NCBI RefSeq assembly: GCF_012849055.1
Contig: NZ_CP051677.1
Location: forward strand, 1,502,501-1,566,500
DNA length: 64,000 nt
Direction: 5' to 3'
Origin: Spirosoma rhododendri
GTDB taxonomy: Bacteria; Bacteroidota; Bacteroidia; Cytophagales; Spirosomataceae
Position 1 is the first letter of the stretch. Each line of letters begins with the position of its first letter. The notes beneath the pieces are model-generated. The model had not been told where the DNA came from. It saw only the letters and a list, made by a program, of their open reading frames with translations, and did not search any database. Positions 35,546 to 44,239 of this stretch are shown piece after piece. The position numbers were made by a program, and so were the translations under genes.

Positions 35546-35836
35546 ATGGACGTTATTTGTACCAACGATAAATTTCCGGCCCCTGTACTGGCATTCTACG
35601 CTGAATTTGGCATTACAACCCCAAAAAAAGATCAGCTGTATACCATACGGCAGGTGAAGCGGCACACGACCGGTGAAACGGGGGTGCTGCTCAACGAAAT
35701 ACAGAATCCCGACGTACCCGTGAAACACCCGATTATGGGCGAAGTGTGGTTCGAGCCAACGTTTAATATCAATCGGTTTGCTACGCTGATGGGGCAACCC
35801 GTTCGTGCGGAGGAACTCGCCGACGTCAACGTATAG
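35546..35836 (+). CDS. Small conserved hypothetical protein, 96 aa
   Basis: The sequence opens 'MDVICTNDKFPAPVLAFYAE' and continues 'LYTIRQVKRHTTGETGVLL', then 'HPIMGEVWFEPTFNINRFA'. I recall related short proteins in Bacteroidota genomes and phages, but cannot name a family or function. It has its own putative promoter and a terminator right after the stop. The longer antisense frame at 35423-35848 was rejected. Confidence 0.72.
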   Translation: MDVICTNDKFPAPVLAFYAEFGITTPKKDQLYTIRQVKRHTTGETGVLLNEIQNPDVPVKHPIMGEVWFEPTFNINRFATLMGQPVRAEELADVNV

Positions 35837-35899
35837 GTACGCTATCAACGAAAAAGCCCGGCACCAAATGGCCGGGCTTTTTCGTTGATAGCGTACCTA
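35834..35899. terminator. Long-stem bidirectional terminator
   Basis: A 29-bp perfect stem, arms 35834-35862 and 35871-35899, includes 'aaaaagcccggc' and 'gccgggcttttt' around an 8-nt loop. It sits between the 96-aa gene and gldD. A plus-strand T run within the stem supports termination. It ends only 11 nt before the gldD ATG. Confidence 0.82.
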
Positions 35900-35910
35900 C
35901 TTTCTACACA

Positions 35911-36495
35911 ATGCGTTACCTGCCTGTTCTGTTGATGGCTTTACTGACTGCCTGCGGTAGCGGTGAAAGCGATTCGTACGTTCCCAAACCGAAAGGATAC
36001 CCCCGCCTTGATCTGCCCGTTGCCCGGTACAAACCGTTGGAGCCTACGCATCCGTATGCGTTTGAATACAACCAGGTTGCCCGTATCCTGCGCGATACGT
36101 TTGCCCGCTCCGAGCCCGACTGGATCTTCATCAACTACCCCGCTTTTCACGCCAGCGTGCAGCTGACGTACAAGCCCGTCCGTAACGACGTAAACCGGTT
36201 ACGGGCCATGCTTGAAGACTCATACAAACTGGCGGCCCGACACAACATCAAGGCGTATTCGATTGAGCAACGCAAGATCAGGCTGAAGTCGGGGCTGGAA
36301 GCCAGTGTAATCGATCTGACGGGGGAAGTGCCGAGTCAGGTGCAGTTTGTAACGACCGATTCAACAACCCATTTCCTGCGTGGAGCGTTGTATTTCAATA
36401 CGGCCACCGAAAACGATTCGCTGCAACCCGTTATCGCCTACATTCGCAAGGATATTATGCACCTGCTCAACACATTGACGTGGCGTACTAAATAA
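35911..36495 (+). CDS. gldD: Gliding motility lipoprotein GldD
   Basis: A 194-aa lipoprotein with signal peptide and lipobox ('LLMALLTACGSG', Cys at about residue 15). It begins with the conserved 'PKPKGYPRLDLP' region. The body 'WIFINYPAFHASVQLTYKPV' and 'LTGEVPSQVQFVTTDSTTHFLRGALYF' (read as two blocks) agree with GldD. GldD is required for gliding and type IX secretion in Flavobacterium. It lies alone here, followed by a cytochrome c gene 22 nt downstream. Confidence 0.9.
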   Translation: MRYLPVLLMALLTACGSGESDSYVPKPKGYPRLDLPVARYKPLEPTHPYAFEYNQVARILRDTFARSEPDWIFINYPAFHASVQLTYKPVRNDVNRLRAMLEDSYKLAARHNIKAYSIEQRKIRLKSGLEASVIDLTGEVPSQVQFVTTDSTTHFLRGALYFNTATENDSLQPVIAYIRKDIMHLLNTLTWRTK

Positions 36496-36517
36496 GTTTA
36501 ACTACAATTCGACACGC

Positions 36518-36940
36518 ATGAAACTAGTTGCTACGCTCGTAGCCTGCCTGGCGCTGACAACCGCATTCGCGCAGACAAAATCCGCCGTAACGCCACCCGC
36601 GTCGAAAACAACGACAGCGGCCGTAAAATCGCCGGGGCAGATTGTATACGAACAAAACTGCCTGAGCTGCCATCAGGCAAACGGCTCCGGCGTGCCGGGT
36701 CTGAACCCACCCCTGCGCGGTGTAGACTGGGTAACTGGCGATAAAACGCGGCTAATTAATGTCCTGCTGAAAGGGTTGCAGGGGCAGGAAATCGACGGAG
36801 AGACCTACGACAACGTTATGCCCGCCCACGACTTTCTGAACGATCAGCAGCTCGCTGATGTGCTGACCTATATCCGCAGTAGTTTCGGCAACAAGGCCGG
36901 TGCTATAAAGCCGGAAGACGTAAAAGCGCAGCGGAAATAA
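36518..36940 (+). CDS. Monoheme cytochrome c
   Basis: A 140-aa exported protein with signal peptide (residues 1-18, 'LALTTAFAQ'). The heme motif CXXCH is in 'EQNCLSCHQANGSG', and the Met ligand is probably in 'YDNVMPAHDFLNDQQLADVL'. A Thr/Ala/Pro-rich linker precedes the heme domain. Electron carrier of the class I type; its partner is unknown. It follows gldD by 22 nt. Confidence 0.9.
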   Translation: MKLVATLVACLALTTAFAQTKSAVTPPASKTTTAAVKSPGQIVYEQNCLSCHQANGSGVPGLNPPLRGVDWVTGDKTRLINVLLKGLQGQEIDGETYDNVMPAHDFLNDQQLADVLTYIRSSFGNKAGAIKPEDVKAQRK

Positions 36941-36988
36941 CGGTTTACGATATACGGTTTACAGTTTTCGGTGGCTGGCGCAGGCGTT

Positions 36989-37090
36989 GTAGCCTGGACG
37001 TCCACGTCCGGGTGCCCAGCAGGGCAATTGTGTAAGACGGCAGCTTTTTGGTCGCTGTCACGCCCACCCGGACGTGGACGTCCAGGCTAC
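36989..37090. repeat. Palindromic element, family C (AGCCTGGACGTCC)
   Basis: Two perfect 26-nt inverted arms: left 36989-37014 begins 'gtagcctggacgtccacg' and right 37065-37090 ends 'cgtggacgtccaggctac'. The 50-nt centre contains 'cggcagctttttggtcgc'. The inverse of this centre is found in the second copy at 53941-54058, showing that both belong to one family of 100-118 bp elements. Confidence 0.85.
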
Positions 37091-37117
37091 ATTCACACAC
37101 CCGTCACAAAACCGTTT

Positions 37118-38725
37118 CTATGTCTGAATCACGCCGACCGAAAACGGCTTTGTAATAGGGGCGTGGTTGGCGGCTGCGATGCCTTCGGAGAGCACGGTGC
37201 GGGTGTCGAGGGGGTCGATAACGGCGTCGACCCACAGGCGGGCGGCAGCGTAGTAGGGCGATAGCTGGGCGTTGTATTGATCGGTGATCTGCTGCAACTG
37301 CGCCTGTTCTTCATCGGGCGTCATCGGCTGGCCTTTCGCTTTTTGCGATGCTACCTGAATCTGCAACAGCGTTTTTGCTGCCGACGCACCGCTCATCACC
37401 GCCATCTGCGCCGTGGGCCAGGCCAGCATCAGCCGGGGGTCGTAGGCTTTGCCGCACATGGCGTAGTTGCCCGCCCCGTAGGAGTTGCCCACGACAACCG
37501 TGAACTTGGGCACTACCGAGTTGGCCATCGCGCTGACCATCTTGGCCCCGTCTTTTATGATGCCGCCCTGCTCGGCCCGACTGCCGACCATGAAGCCCGA
37601 CACGTCCTGCAAAAACACCAGCGGAATCCTTTTCTGATTGCAGACCATGATAAACCGGGCGGCTTTATCGGCGGCATCGCCATAGATGACGCCCCCCATC
37701 TGCATTTCGCTGGCTTGCCCCGCCCGGCCTTTCGCCTTCACGACTTTCCGCTGATTCGCGATGATCCCCACTGCCCAGCCGTCGATACGCCCGTAGCCAC
37801 ACAGCAGCGACTGTCCGTAGCCGGGCTTGTACTCGTCTAACGCTGATCCATCGAGCAGACAGTCGAGAATAGCGCGCATGTCGTAGGGCTTGGTACGGTC
37901 GAGGGGAAGAACCGTGGAAATATCAGCCGGGTCTTTGACGGGTGGGGCAGGAGTGGTGCGGTCGAAACCCGCTTTCTCGCTGTGGCCCGTTTTCTCGAAA
38001 ATACGCTTTATCGCGTCCAAGCAGCTTTTGTCGTCGGGGTAACGGTGGTCGATCACGCCCGAAATGTCGGTGTGCGTAACGGCCCCGCCCAGCGTCTCCG
38101 CGTCGACGTCTTCGCCGATTGATGCCCGAACCAGGTACGGCCCCGCCAGAAAAATCGACCCCGTGCCTTCCACGATCAGCGTTTCGTCGGACATGGCGGG
38201 CAGGTACGCGCCACCCGCTACGCAGCTACCCATCACGGCGGCTACCTGCAACACACCCATCGCCGAAAGGTGGGCGTTGTTGCGGAACATCCGGCCAAAG
38301 TGGTCTTTATCGGCGAAGACCTCGTTTTGCAACGGCAGGTACACCCCCGCACTGTCGACCAGATACACGATCGGTAGGCGGTTTTCCATCGCGATTTCCT
38401 GCGCCCGCAGATTTTTCTTGGCTGTAATCGGAAACCAGGCACCGGCTTTTACCGTCGCGTCGTTGGCCACGATAACGCACTGCCGCCCCGACACGTACCC
38501 CATCCCGACAATGACCCCGCCCGACGGACAGCCGCCATGTTCAGGATAGAGTTCATCACCGGCAAACAGACCAATTTCGACGAATGGGGCATCGTCGTCG
38601 GTGAGGTAGTCGATGCGTTCGCGGGCGGTCAGCTTGCCTTTTTTGTGCTGATCGTCAATCTTTTTCTGTCCGCCACCCAGCCGGGTCCGGGCTTCGCGTT
38701 CGTGGAGTTGGTCGGTGAGGGTCAT
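37118..38725 (-). CDS. Acyl-CoA carboxylase beta subunit (carboxyltransferase)
   Basis: A 535-aa carboxyltransferase. The N-terminal half contains 'SGGVIVGMGYVSGRQCVIV' and 'MGSCVAGGAYLPAMSDE', and the C-terminal half has 'GIIKDGAKMVSAMANSVVPK' and 'VVVGNSYGAGNYAMCGKAYD'. The family includes methylcrotonyl-CoA and propionyl-CoA carboxylase beta chains. The 'GGCPSGG' region and 535-aa length favour a methylcrotonyl-CoA-type enzyme (leucine degradation). The biotin/alpha subunit is not in the window. It is downstream of the mlaD terminator. Confidence 0.9.
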   Translation of the reverse strand: MTLTDQLHEREARTRLGGGQKKIDDQHKKGKLTARERIDYLTDDDAPFVEIGLFAGDELYPEHGGCPSGGVIVGMGYVSGRQCVIVANDATVKAGAWFPITAKKNLRAQEIAMENRLPIVYLVDSAGVYLPLQNEVFADKDHFGRMFRNNAHLSAMGVLQVAAVMGSCVAGGAYLPAMSDETLIVEGTGSIFLAGPYLVRASIGEDVDAETLGGAVTHTDISGVIDHRYPDDKSCLDAIKRIFEKTGHSEKAGFDRTTPAPPVKDPADISTVLPLDRTKPYDMRAILDCLLDGSALDEYKPGYGQSLLCGYGRIDGWAVGIIANQRKVVKAKGRAGQASEMQMGGVIYGDAADKAARFIMVCNQKRIPLVFLQDVSGFMVGSRAEQGGIIKDGAKMVSAMANSVVPKFTVVVGNSYGAGNYAMCGKAYDPRLMLAWPTAQMAVMSGASAAKTLLQIQVASQKAKGQPMTPDEEQAQLQQITDQYNAQLSPYYAAARLWVDAVIDPLDTRTVLSEGIAAANHAPITKPFSVGVIQT

Positions 38726-38746
38726 AGATAGTTTAGGATGATGAAG

Positions 38747-38783
38747 TAAAAAAGACCGGCCCCCAAACGGTGAACCGGCCTTT
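38747..38783 (-). terminator. Terminator after mlaD
   Basis: On the minus strand 'AAAGGCCGG' (38783-38775) pairs with 'CCGGTCTTT' (38759-38751) through 9 bp including one G-U wobble, followed by T residues. It ends the mlaD transcript before the carboxylase gene. Confidence 0.7.
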
Positions 38784-38866
38784 GTGTTGGTTTAAGGTTT
38801 TGGGTTTACGGTTTGCTCAACGCACGAATGCGTTCCACAGTCTGTAAACCGTACTCTGCGTCGAGT

Positions 38867-39880
38867 CTACTTATTTCCCGTCGAGTCGATGTTTGTTGTC
38901 GTCACTGTCGATGTCGTAATCGTCATGCTGCCGGGTTGAGCAACGGGCGGCTTATCCTTGTCTTTCTTACCGAACAGCGAGAAATGCACGTACCGCTTGG
39001 GGTTCTGCCGCAGATCAGACAGCAGCAGCGCCATGTTGGCCGTCGTCGCGTTGACGTTCTTGTACAGCGCTTCGTCGGTAGTCAGCTTACCCAGCGACCC
39101 ACGCCCCTGCTCGATACTGCCCAACAGCTTCTGCATGTTGTCGATCGTCTTGTTGACGGTGTTCAGCGTCTGCCGCAGTTCCAGCTTTTGCAGCGAATCG
39201 GCAAACGAATCAGCCTTATCCAGAATCGGGTTCAGCTTCTGCTCTGTCTCGTTGAATGACCGTGCCAGTTGGTTGACGTTGGCCAGCGCCGTCCGCAGGC
39301 CCGCCCGGTTCTCGGCAATTGTCAGATCGAGCGTACCGACGGCACCGTTGGCACTCGCCAGCGTTTTGTTGAGGATAACCCCCGTCTGATCGAACTGCCC
39401 AACGATCTTGTTGAGCTGGTAGGTAAGCGAGTCGACGTTGTTCAGTACAGGCAGGGTTCGCTCCCGAATCAGAGCCGACAGACCCGATTCGCGGGTGGCA
39501 ATCAGCCTGCCGCCGTCGTCCAGCAGGGGACGAGCCGGGTTGATGACGAGCCGGATCAGTTTACCGCCCAGCAACCCATCGTCGGCCAGTACGGCACGCG
39601 TACCCTGAGTGATACGAATGTCTTTCTTCAGTTCGACCGTGACCAGCAGTTTGTTGCCCTGGTCCTGTAAAATCTCGACGCTCTTGACCTGCCCGACCAC
39701 CAGACCGTTTATCCGGACGGGATTGGAGGCTGTCAGGCCATCGACGTTATCGTAAATAGCCGTGTATTTTTTGGTAGACGAGAAGAAATCGGAGCCTTTG
39801 AGGAAGTTGAAACCGAAATAAAGCATGAGCAGTGAGACAACTGCCAGCAACCCTACCTTAATCTCCTTAGAAAATTTCAT
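38867..39880 (-). CDS. MlaD/MCE-domain lipid transport protein
   Basis: A 337-aa protein with one N-terminal membrane anchor ('IKVGLLAVVSLLMLYFGFNF', residues 7-26), then an MCE domain ('YDNVDGLTASNPVRINGLVV', 'GLLGGKLIRLVI') and a long coiled-coil region ('LNNVDSLTYQLNKIV'). A Thr/Ser-rich C-terminus follows. MCE proteins carry phospholipids between membranes. The permease and ATPase genes are not adjacent. It starts 154 nt downstream of the amidase stop in transcription order. Confidence 0.88.
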   Translation of the reverse strand: MKFSKEIKVGLLAVVSLLMLYFGFNFLKGSDFFSSTKKYTAIYDNVDGLTASNPVRINGLVVGQVKSVEILQDQGNKLLVTVELKKDIRITQGTRAVLADDGLLGGKLIRLVINPARPLLDDGGRLIATRESGLSALIRERTLPVLNNVDSLTYQLNKIVGQFDQTGVILNKTLASANGAVGTLDLTIAENRAGLRTALANVNQLARSFNETEQKLNPILDKADSFADSLQKLELRQTLNTVNKTIDNMQKLLGSIEQGRGSLGKLTTDEALYKNVNATTANMALLLSDLRQNPKRYVHFSLFGKKDKDKPPVAQPGSMTITTSTVTTTNIDSTGNK

Positions 39881-40033
39881 GCGTGTATGAAGGTGATACC
39901 GGTCCTATGACCTAAGCCGGACCAGTCTTCCTATAACCAAGTTAACCGGCTGTTTGTCCCGACGTATACGCAAAAAGGTGATAGCGAAGCGCCTTACGGC
40001 CAGGCTCAAACCGCCTGACTCCGCTGAAACGGC

Positions 40034-40945
40034 CTAGTTTGCCGCTTCGACTTCTTCTCTGTACTGGACAAGTGCCTTGTAAATAGCCCCCGTAATTTCG
40101 GCCTGCCCGTCGTCGCTAATCAGAAAGTCTTCTTCCGTCGGATTGGTGAGGTAGCCCGTTTCAACCAGTACACTCGGCATCGCTGTGCGCCAGAGCACCA
40201 GAAAACCAGCCTGTTTGACGCCGTTGCTTTTGCGGTCGGCATTGCGCCGGAAGCTGCGTTCTACTTTTTCGGCGAAGTTGATACTGCTGCCCATAAAGGC
40301 GTGCTGGTAATTGGCCAGCATAATGTGCGCCAGCGGGGAGTTTGGGTTGAAGCCCTTGTACGTCTGCTCGTAGTTGGCTTCTTTCAGAATAACGGCGTTT
40401 TCCCGTTTGGCCACGTCAAGGTTACCTTCGGTTTTGTGCAGACCCATCGTGTATGTTTCCGTGCCATACACCTTGTGCGACGATGGGCTGGCATTACAGT
40501 GAATCGAAATAAACAAATCGGCGCGGTTGCGATTCGCAATGGCCGAGCGTTCGGCCAGTTCGATAAACCGGTCGGTTGAGCGGGTGTAGATAACTTTTAT
40601 ACCGGGCATCTCTTCTTTGATCCGACGCCCCAGCGCCAGTACCAGCTCCAGCACAATGCGCTTTTCAGTTACTTTACGGCCGTGGGTACCGGGGTCTTTT
40701 CCGCCGTGCCCCGCGTCGAGTACGACCGTCCGCAGCCTGTTTGGTACAGATTCTGTATCGGCTGGCGTTGTTTGCCGGACCGAGTCCTGGGTCGGACCGA
40801 GGGGTAAAATCGGGCGGAAAGACAGCAGCGTAAGACCGAGTAATGGCCCGGCAGTAAGCAGCAGGGTTGTCATTATTCCGGGAGATACTGAGCGAACGGA
40901 ACCACCCGTTGCTTTAATAATTTTTAACAGGGCAAAACGTTTCAA
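40034..40945 (-). CDS. N-acetylmuramoyl-L-alanine amidase (Amidase_3)
   Basis: A 303-aa zinc amidase that cleaves the peptide from muramic acid. An N-terminal hydrophobic anchor near residues 24-42 is followed by the catalytic domain: 'VVLDAGHGGKDPG' (first zinc His), 'DLFISIHCNASPS' (second His) and 'PSVLVETGYLTNPTEE' (catalytic Glu). The family is AmiA/AmiC-like. It is divergent from lptD across a 106-nt gap; a TTTG-N20-TAGTTTAC promoter fits this gene. Confidence 0.94.
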   Translation of the reverse strand: MKRFALLKIIKATGGSVRSVSPGIMTTLLLTAGPLLGLTLLSFRPILPLGPTQDSVRQTTPADTESVPNRLRTVVLDAGHGGKDPGTHGRKVTEKRIVLELVLALGRRIKEEMPGIKVIYTRSTDRFIELAERSAIANRNRADLFISIHCNASPSSHKVYGTETYTMGLHKTEGNLDVAKRENAVILKEANYEQTYKGFNPNSPLAHIMLANYQHAFMGSSINFAEKVERSFRRNADRKSNGVKQAGFLVLWRTAMPSVLVETGYLTNPTEEDFLISDDGQAEITGAIYKALVQYREEVEAAN

Positions 40946-40979
40946 GTCGATAGTAGGATAACGGTTGGGCGATACCTTT

Positions 40980-41011
40980 GTAAACTACTGGCACCAGGCC
41001 CTTGTAGCAAA
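40980..41011 (-). promoter_or_regulatory. Putative amidase promoter (TTTG-N20-TAGTTTAC)
   Basis: On the minus strand TTTG (41011-41008) lies 20 nt before TAGTTTAC (40987-40980). The second element departs from TANNTTTG only at the last base. Transcription would start near 40973, about 30 nt before the ATG at 40945. Confidence 0.45.
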
Positions 41012-41051
41012 TATAATTTTTTTAATAAAACAGTACTAAACGGACTTTATT

Positions 41052-44000
41052 TTGCGGCCCACCCGGATTTCGTTAACGCTCACTCGTCTGTTTCTCTGCC
41101 TGATCTGCCTTTTTTGGGCAATCGGAGCGACAGGACAGACTAGGCCAGCGTCGACCACGACCACGCCGGGCACGTCTAAGTCAGGCGTATCTACGCGGCC
41201 TGCGTCGACCACGGCCAGGCCAGGAACAATCCGCCGGATACAACCCAGAACAATTACGCCCGGCATTGTTTCACCCAACGTCGTTATACCCGAAAGCCTG
41301 ACCGGCCGCGTCGGCGATTCGACACGCACAGCCAAAAAGGACACCGCGCAGTCTGACGCCACTTTCCAGACGACCGTTAAATACCAGGCGAAAGACTCGA
41401 CCATCTACCTCGCTGACGGTCAGACTGTCGAGTTGTTTGGCGATGCCAGCGTCATATACGGTGATATTTCGCTGAAGGCCGCCTACATCCGGCTGAACTA
41501 CATCACTAACGAAGTGTATGCCCACGGGCGGTATGACTCGACGGCGAAGAAAACCATCGGGCAGCCTGTTTTTCAGGACGGCGAGGGCAAATACGATACC
41601 AAAGAGATCCGCTACAATTTCAAGTCGAAGAAGGGTAAGATTCAGGGGGTTATCACGCAGCAGGGCGAAGGAAACATCCGGGGTGTATCGGTGAAGAAAG
41701 ACGCCGAAGACAACCTGTACATCGGGAAAGCCATTTACACGACCTGTAATTTGGCAACGCCCCACTTTCACATCAACGCCAGCAAGCTGAAGGTCATTCA
41801 CAACAAGCAGGTCGTGGCCGGACCGTTCAATCTGGTTATCAGTCAGGTGCCGCTGCCGCTTGGTTTGCCGTTTGGCTTTTTCCCGTTCCCCAAGCGCAAG
41901 GAAATTGGTGTGTCGGGTGTGTTGATACCGCAGTACGGCGAAGAGCCCAATGGACGTGGTTTCTACCTGCGCGACGGCGGCTACTACTGGGCGGTAAACG
42001 AAAACCTCGGCCTGCAATTCAAAGGGCAGATTTATTCGCGTGGTAGCTGGGGGCTGGGGCTATCGTCGGCCTATAACAAACGGTATCGTTACAGCGGCTC
42101 GTTTAACCTGGCCTTCAACCGCAACCGGTCCGGCGACCGCGTCGATATAAGCCAGCAGCCCCGCAACGACTTTTCGATCAACTGGGCGCACTCGCCGGTG
42201 CCGCGTGGGCGGGGAAGCTTCTCGGCCAACGTCAATGCCAGCAGCAACTCGTACAACCAGTTTAACTCCTACACGGGTACTAACAACTACATCTCCAACG
42301 TCGCGGCTTCGTCGGTGCAGTACAGCCGAACGCTCGGTCAGTACGCCCGCTTCGGTGCCAACCTGCGTGTCAATCAGCAGTTCGGGCAGGTCAACCCAAC
42401 GACGGGGACGCGCGAAAACGGCAAAACGGATATCTCATCGGACTTCAACTTTGGTCTGAACCAGATCGCGCCGTTTGCGTTGCGGGGTGGGTCGGGTCGC
42501 TGGTATGAAAGCTTCCGGTTTGGCCTCGACGTCAGCGGATCGATCACGGTCAGTAACACGATTCGCCGGTCAATCGACACCAGTGGGCTGGGTTTCGCCG
42601 TCGTCACGGGTGGCTCGAGCGTGTCGCTGGTTAGCGCCGTCGAGCGCGCCCGCGACAGTGCCAACCGGGCGCAGCGAATTCTGAACGGACAGATCGTGTC
42701 AGACCCCAACTTGATTGCCTTCAGTCTGGCTAATTCTGGCGTGATCTGGAACAATCGAGTGGTACAGGCCCGGTACAGCATTCCGATCACGCTGCCGAAC
42801 ATCAAGCTGCTGCGCTATGTCAACGTGACGCCGGGATTCTCGCTACAGGGCGACATTTTTACGAAAAAGCTGAATTACACGTACGTTCAGGCACAGGATG
42901 CTGTCCGAATTGATACGGCAAGGGGATTCTTTCCGTCGTACAACTTCGCCGTTAATGCCAGCGCTAACACCCGCTTTTACGGCACGTTCTTCGTACGCGG
43001 CAAGCGAATTGAGGCCATCCGACACACAGTAGCGCCGTCGATCTCATTCAGTTATATCCCTGACTTTACAAATCCAGCATTTGGCTTATTTCAAACGCTA
43101 CAGCCCGTTGGCTCATTGGCGAACCTGCCCGAATACCGGCGAACGTTGTCTGTTTTCAGGGGCCTGGGTGGGAGTTCCGGAACGGGTAGTACGCAATCGG
43201 CAATTATCTCGTTCGGTATCGTTAACCAGCTGGAGATGAAGGTCAGGACGCGCGGGGGTGATTCGACGGGACAGGACTTTAAGAAAATTCCCATCTTCGA
43301 CAACATCAGTATCAACGGCAACTACAACCTGCTGGCGCCCGACTTCAAACTATCGCCGATTGCGATCAGCGCCAACACGCAGATTTTTAAGAACGTTAGC
43401 TTTAACCTGTCGTCGACGTTCGATCCGTACGCCAACCGCCCGTACGGCGGAACGCCGTTGTACAGTCTGCCGAATGCAGGCAGTGGCTCAACGGCTCAGC
43501 CGCCCCTGACCTACTCAGACTATATTCTTTACAGTAACAGCTACTTGTTCGGTTCGCAGCAATACGCCCGTGTGCCGGGAGTGTATGCCATTCAGGCCGG
43601 GCAGGGGCTGGCCCGACTGACGAGTATGCAGGCTTACGTCAGCACACGATTTGCACCCAAAAAGTCGCAGCAGAAGCGCGGAGTGGGGAGTACGAACGGG
43701 ATTCCAAACGTCAACGTAAACGATGCTACGGTACGGGCCATCAATCAGAACCCTGAACTGTACGTTGATTTTAACATTCCCTGGACGGTGAACGTCAGCT
43801 ACACGTTTGGCCTGACGAAGTTCAATCCGGAATACTCGCAGGTAATTCAGGCCCTGACCCTGACCGGTGACCTGAGTCTGACACCCAAGTGGAAAGTGAC
43901 GTTTAGCTCTGGTTACGACTTCCAGTACAAGCGCCCGACGCTGACGACCATCGGCATCAATCGTGACCTGCACTGCTGGGAAATGGCCTTCAACTGGACC

Positions 44001-44129
44001 CCTTACTCCGGCAGCAACATCCGGCAGGGTAACTATTCGTTCGATCTGCGTGCCCGCTCGTCCATCCTTCAGGAGTTGAAGCTGAGCCGTCGCCGTAGCT
44101 TCTACGATAACGGCGGTTTTTACCGGTAG
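41052..44129 (+). CDS. lptD: LptD-like LPS assembly outer-membrane protein
   Basis: A 1025-aa protein beginning with a signal sequence ('LFLCLICLFWAIGATGQ'). A Thr/Pro-rich segment with two 'RPASTT' copies follows, then an OstA-like domain ('IYLADGQTVELFGDASVIYG', 'EVYAHGRYDSTAKK') and a large C-terminal beta-barrel. The Bacteroidota LptD layout is clear. The frame starts at a TTG (41052), with a stop at 41037 upstream and no ATG near the signal peptide; ATT at 41049 is the other option. Divergent from the amidase. Confidence 0.88.
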   Translation: MRPTRISLTLTRLFLCLICLFWAIGATGQTRPASTTTTPGTSKSGVSTRPASTTARPGTIRRIQPRTITPGIVSPNVVIPESLTGRVGDSTRTAKKDTAQSDATFQTTVKYQAKDSTIYLADGQTVELFGDASVIYGDISLKAAYIRLNYITNEVYAHGRYDSTAKKTIGQPVFQDGEGKYDTKEIRYNFKSKKGKIQGVITQQGEGNIRGVSVKKDAEDNLYIGKAIYTTCNLATPHFHINASKLKVIHNKQVVAGPFNLVISQVPLPLGLPFGFFPFPKRKEIGVSGVLIPQYGEEPNGRGFYLRDGGYYWAVNENLGLQFKGQIYSRGSWGLGLSSAYNKRYRYSGSFNLAFNRNRSGDRVDISQQPRNDFSINWAHSPVPRGRGSFSANVNASSNSYNQFNSYTGTNNYISNVAASSVQYSRTLGQYARFGANLRVNQQFGQVNPTTGTRENGKTDISSDFNFGLNQIAPFALRGGSGRWYESFRFGLDVSGSITVSNTIRRSIDTSGLGFAVVTGGSSVSLVSAVERARDSANRAQRILNGQIVSDPNLIAFSLANSGVIWNNRVVQARYSIPITLPNIKLLRYVNVTPGFSLQGDIFTKKLNYTYVQAQDAVRIDTARGFFPSYNFAVNASANTRFYGTFFVRGKRIEAIRHTVAPSISFSYIPDFTNPAFGLFQTLQPVGSLANLPEYRRTLSVFRGLGGSSGTGSTQSAIISFGIVNQLEMKVRTRGGDSTGQDFKKIPIFDNISINGNYNLLAPDFKLSPIAISANTQIFKNVSFNLSSTFDPYANRPYGGTPLYSLPNAGSGSTAQPPLTYSDYILYSNSYLFGSQQYARVPGVYAIQAGQGLARLTSMQAYVSTRFAPKKSQQKRGVGSTNGIPNVNVNDATVRAINQNPELYVDFNIPWTVNVSYTFGLTKFNPEYSQVIQALTLTGDLSLTPKWKVTFSSGYDFQYKRPTLTTIGINRDLHCWEMAFNWTPYSGSNIRQGNYSFDLRARSSILQELKLSRRRSFYDNGGFYR

Positions 44130-44134
44130 GCTGC

Positions 44135-44234
44135 GCGGGTTTGAGGTTTGATGTATAAAGTTTAAGGTTGGCTGACGCGATGGTTCTGTTGCGCTGGCCA
44201 ACCTTAAACTTTATACATCAAACCTCAAACCCGC
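44135..44234. repeat. Perfect 38-bp inverted repeat between lptD and ribBA
   Basis: Arms 44135-44172 and 44197-44234 are exact inverted copies ('gcgggtttgaggtttgatgt' and so on) around a 24-nt loop. It lies between the two convergent genes and starts 6 nt after the lptD stop. It can fold as a very long hairpin, usable as a bidirectional terminator, though no T run follows the stem. Confidence 0.85.
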
Positions 44235-44239
44235 ACCGC

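Noticed and set aside
35423..35848. 141-codon minus-strand frame over the 96-aa gene
   Set aside because: It runs through the long terminator hairpin and lacks a sensible start region. The plus-strand gene has a -7 box and terminator.
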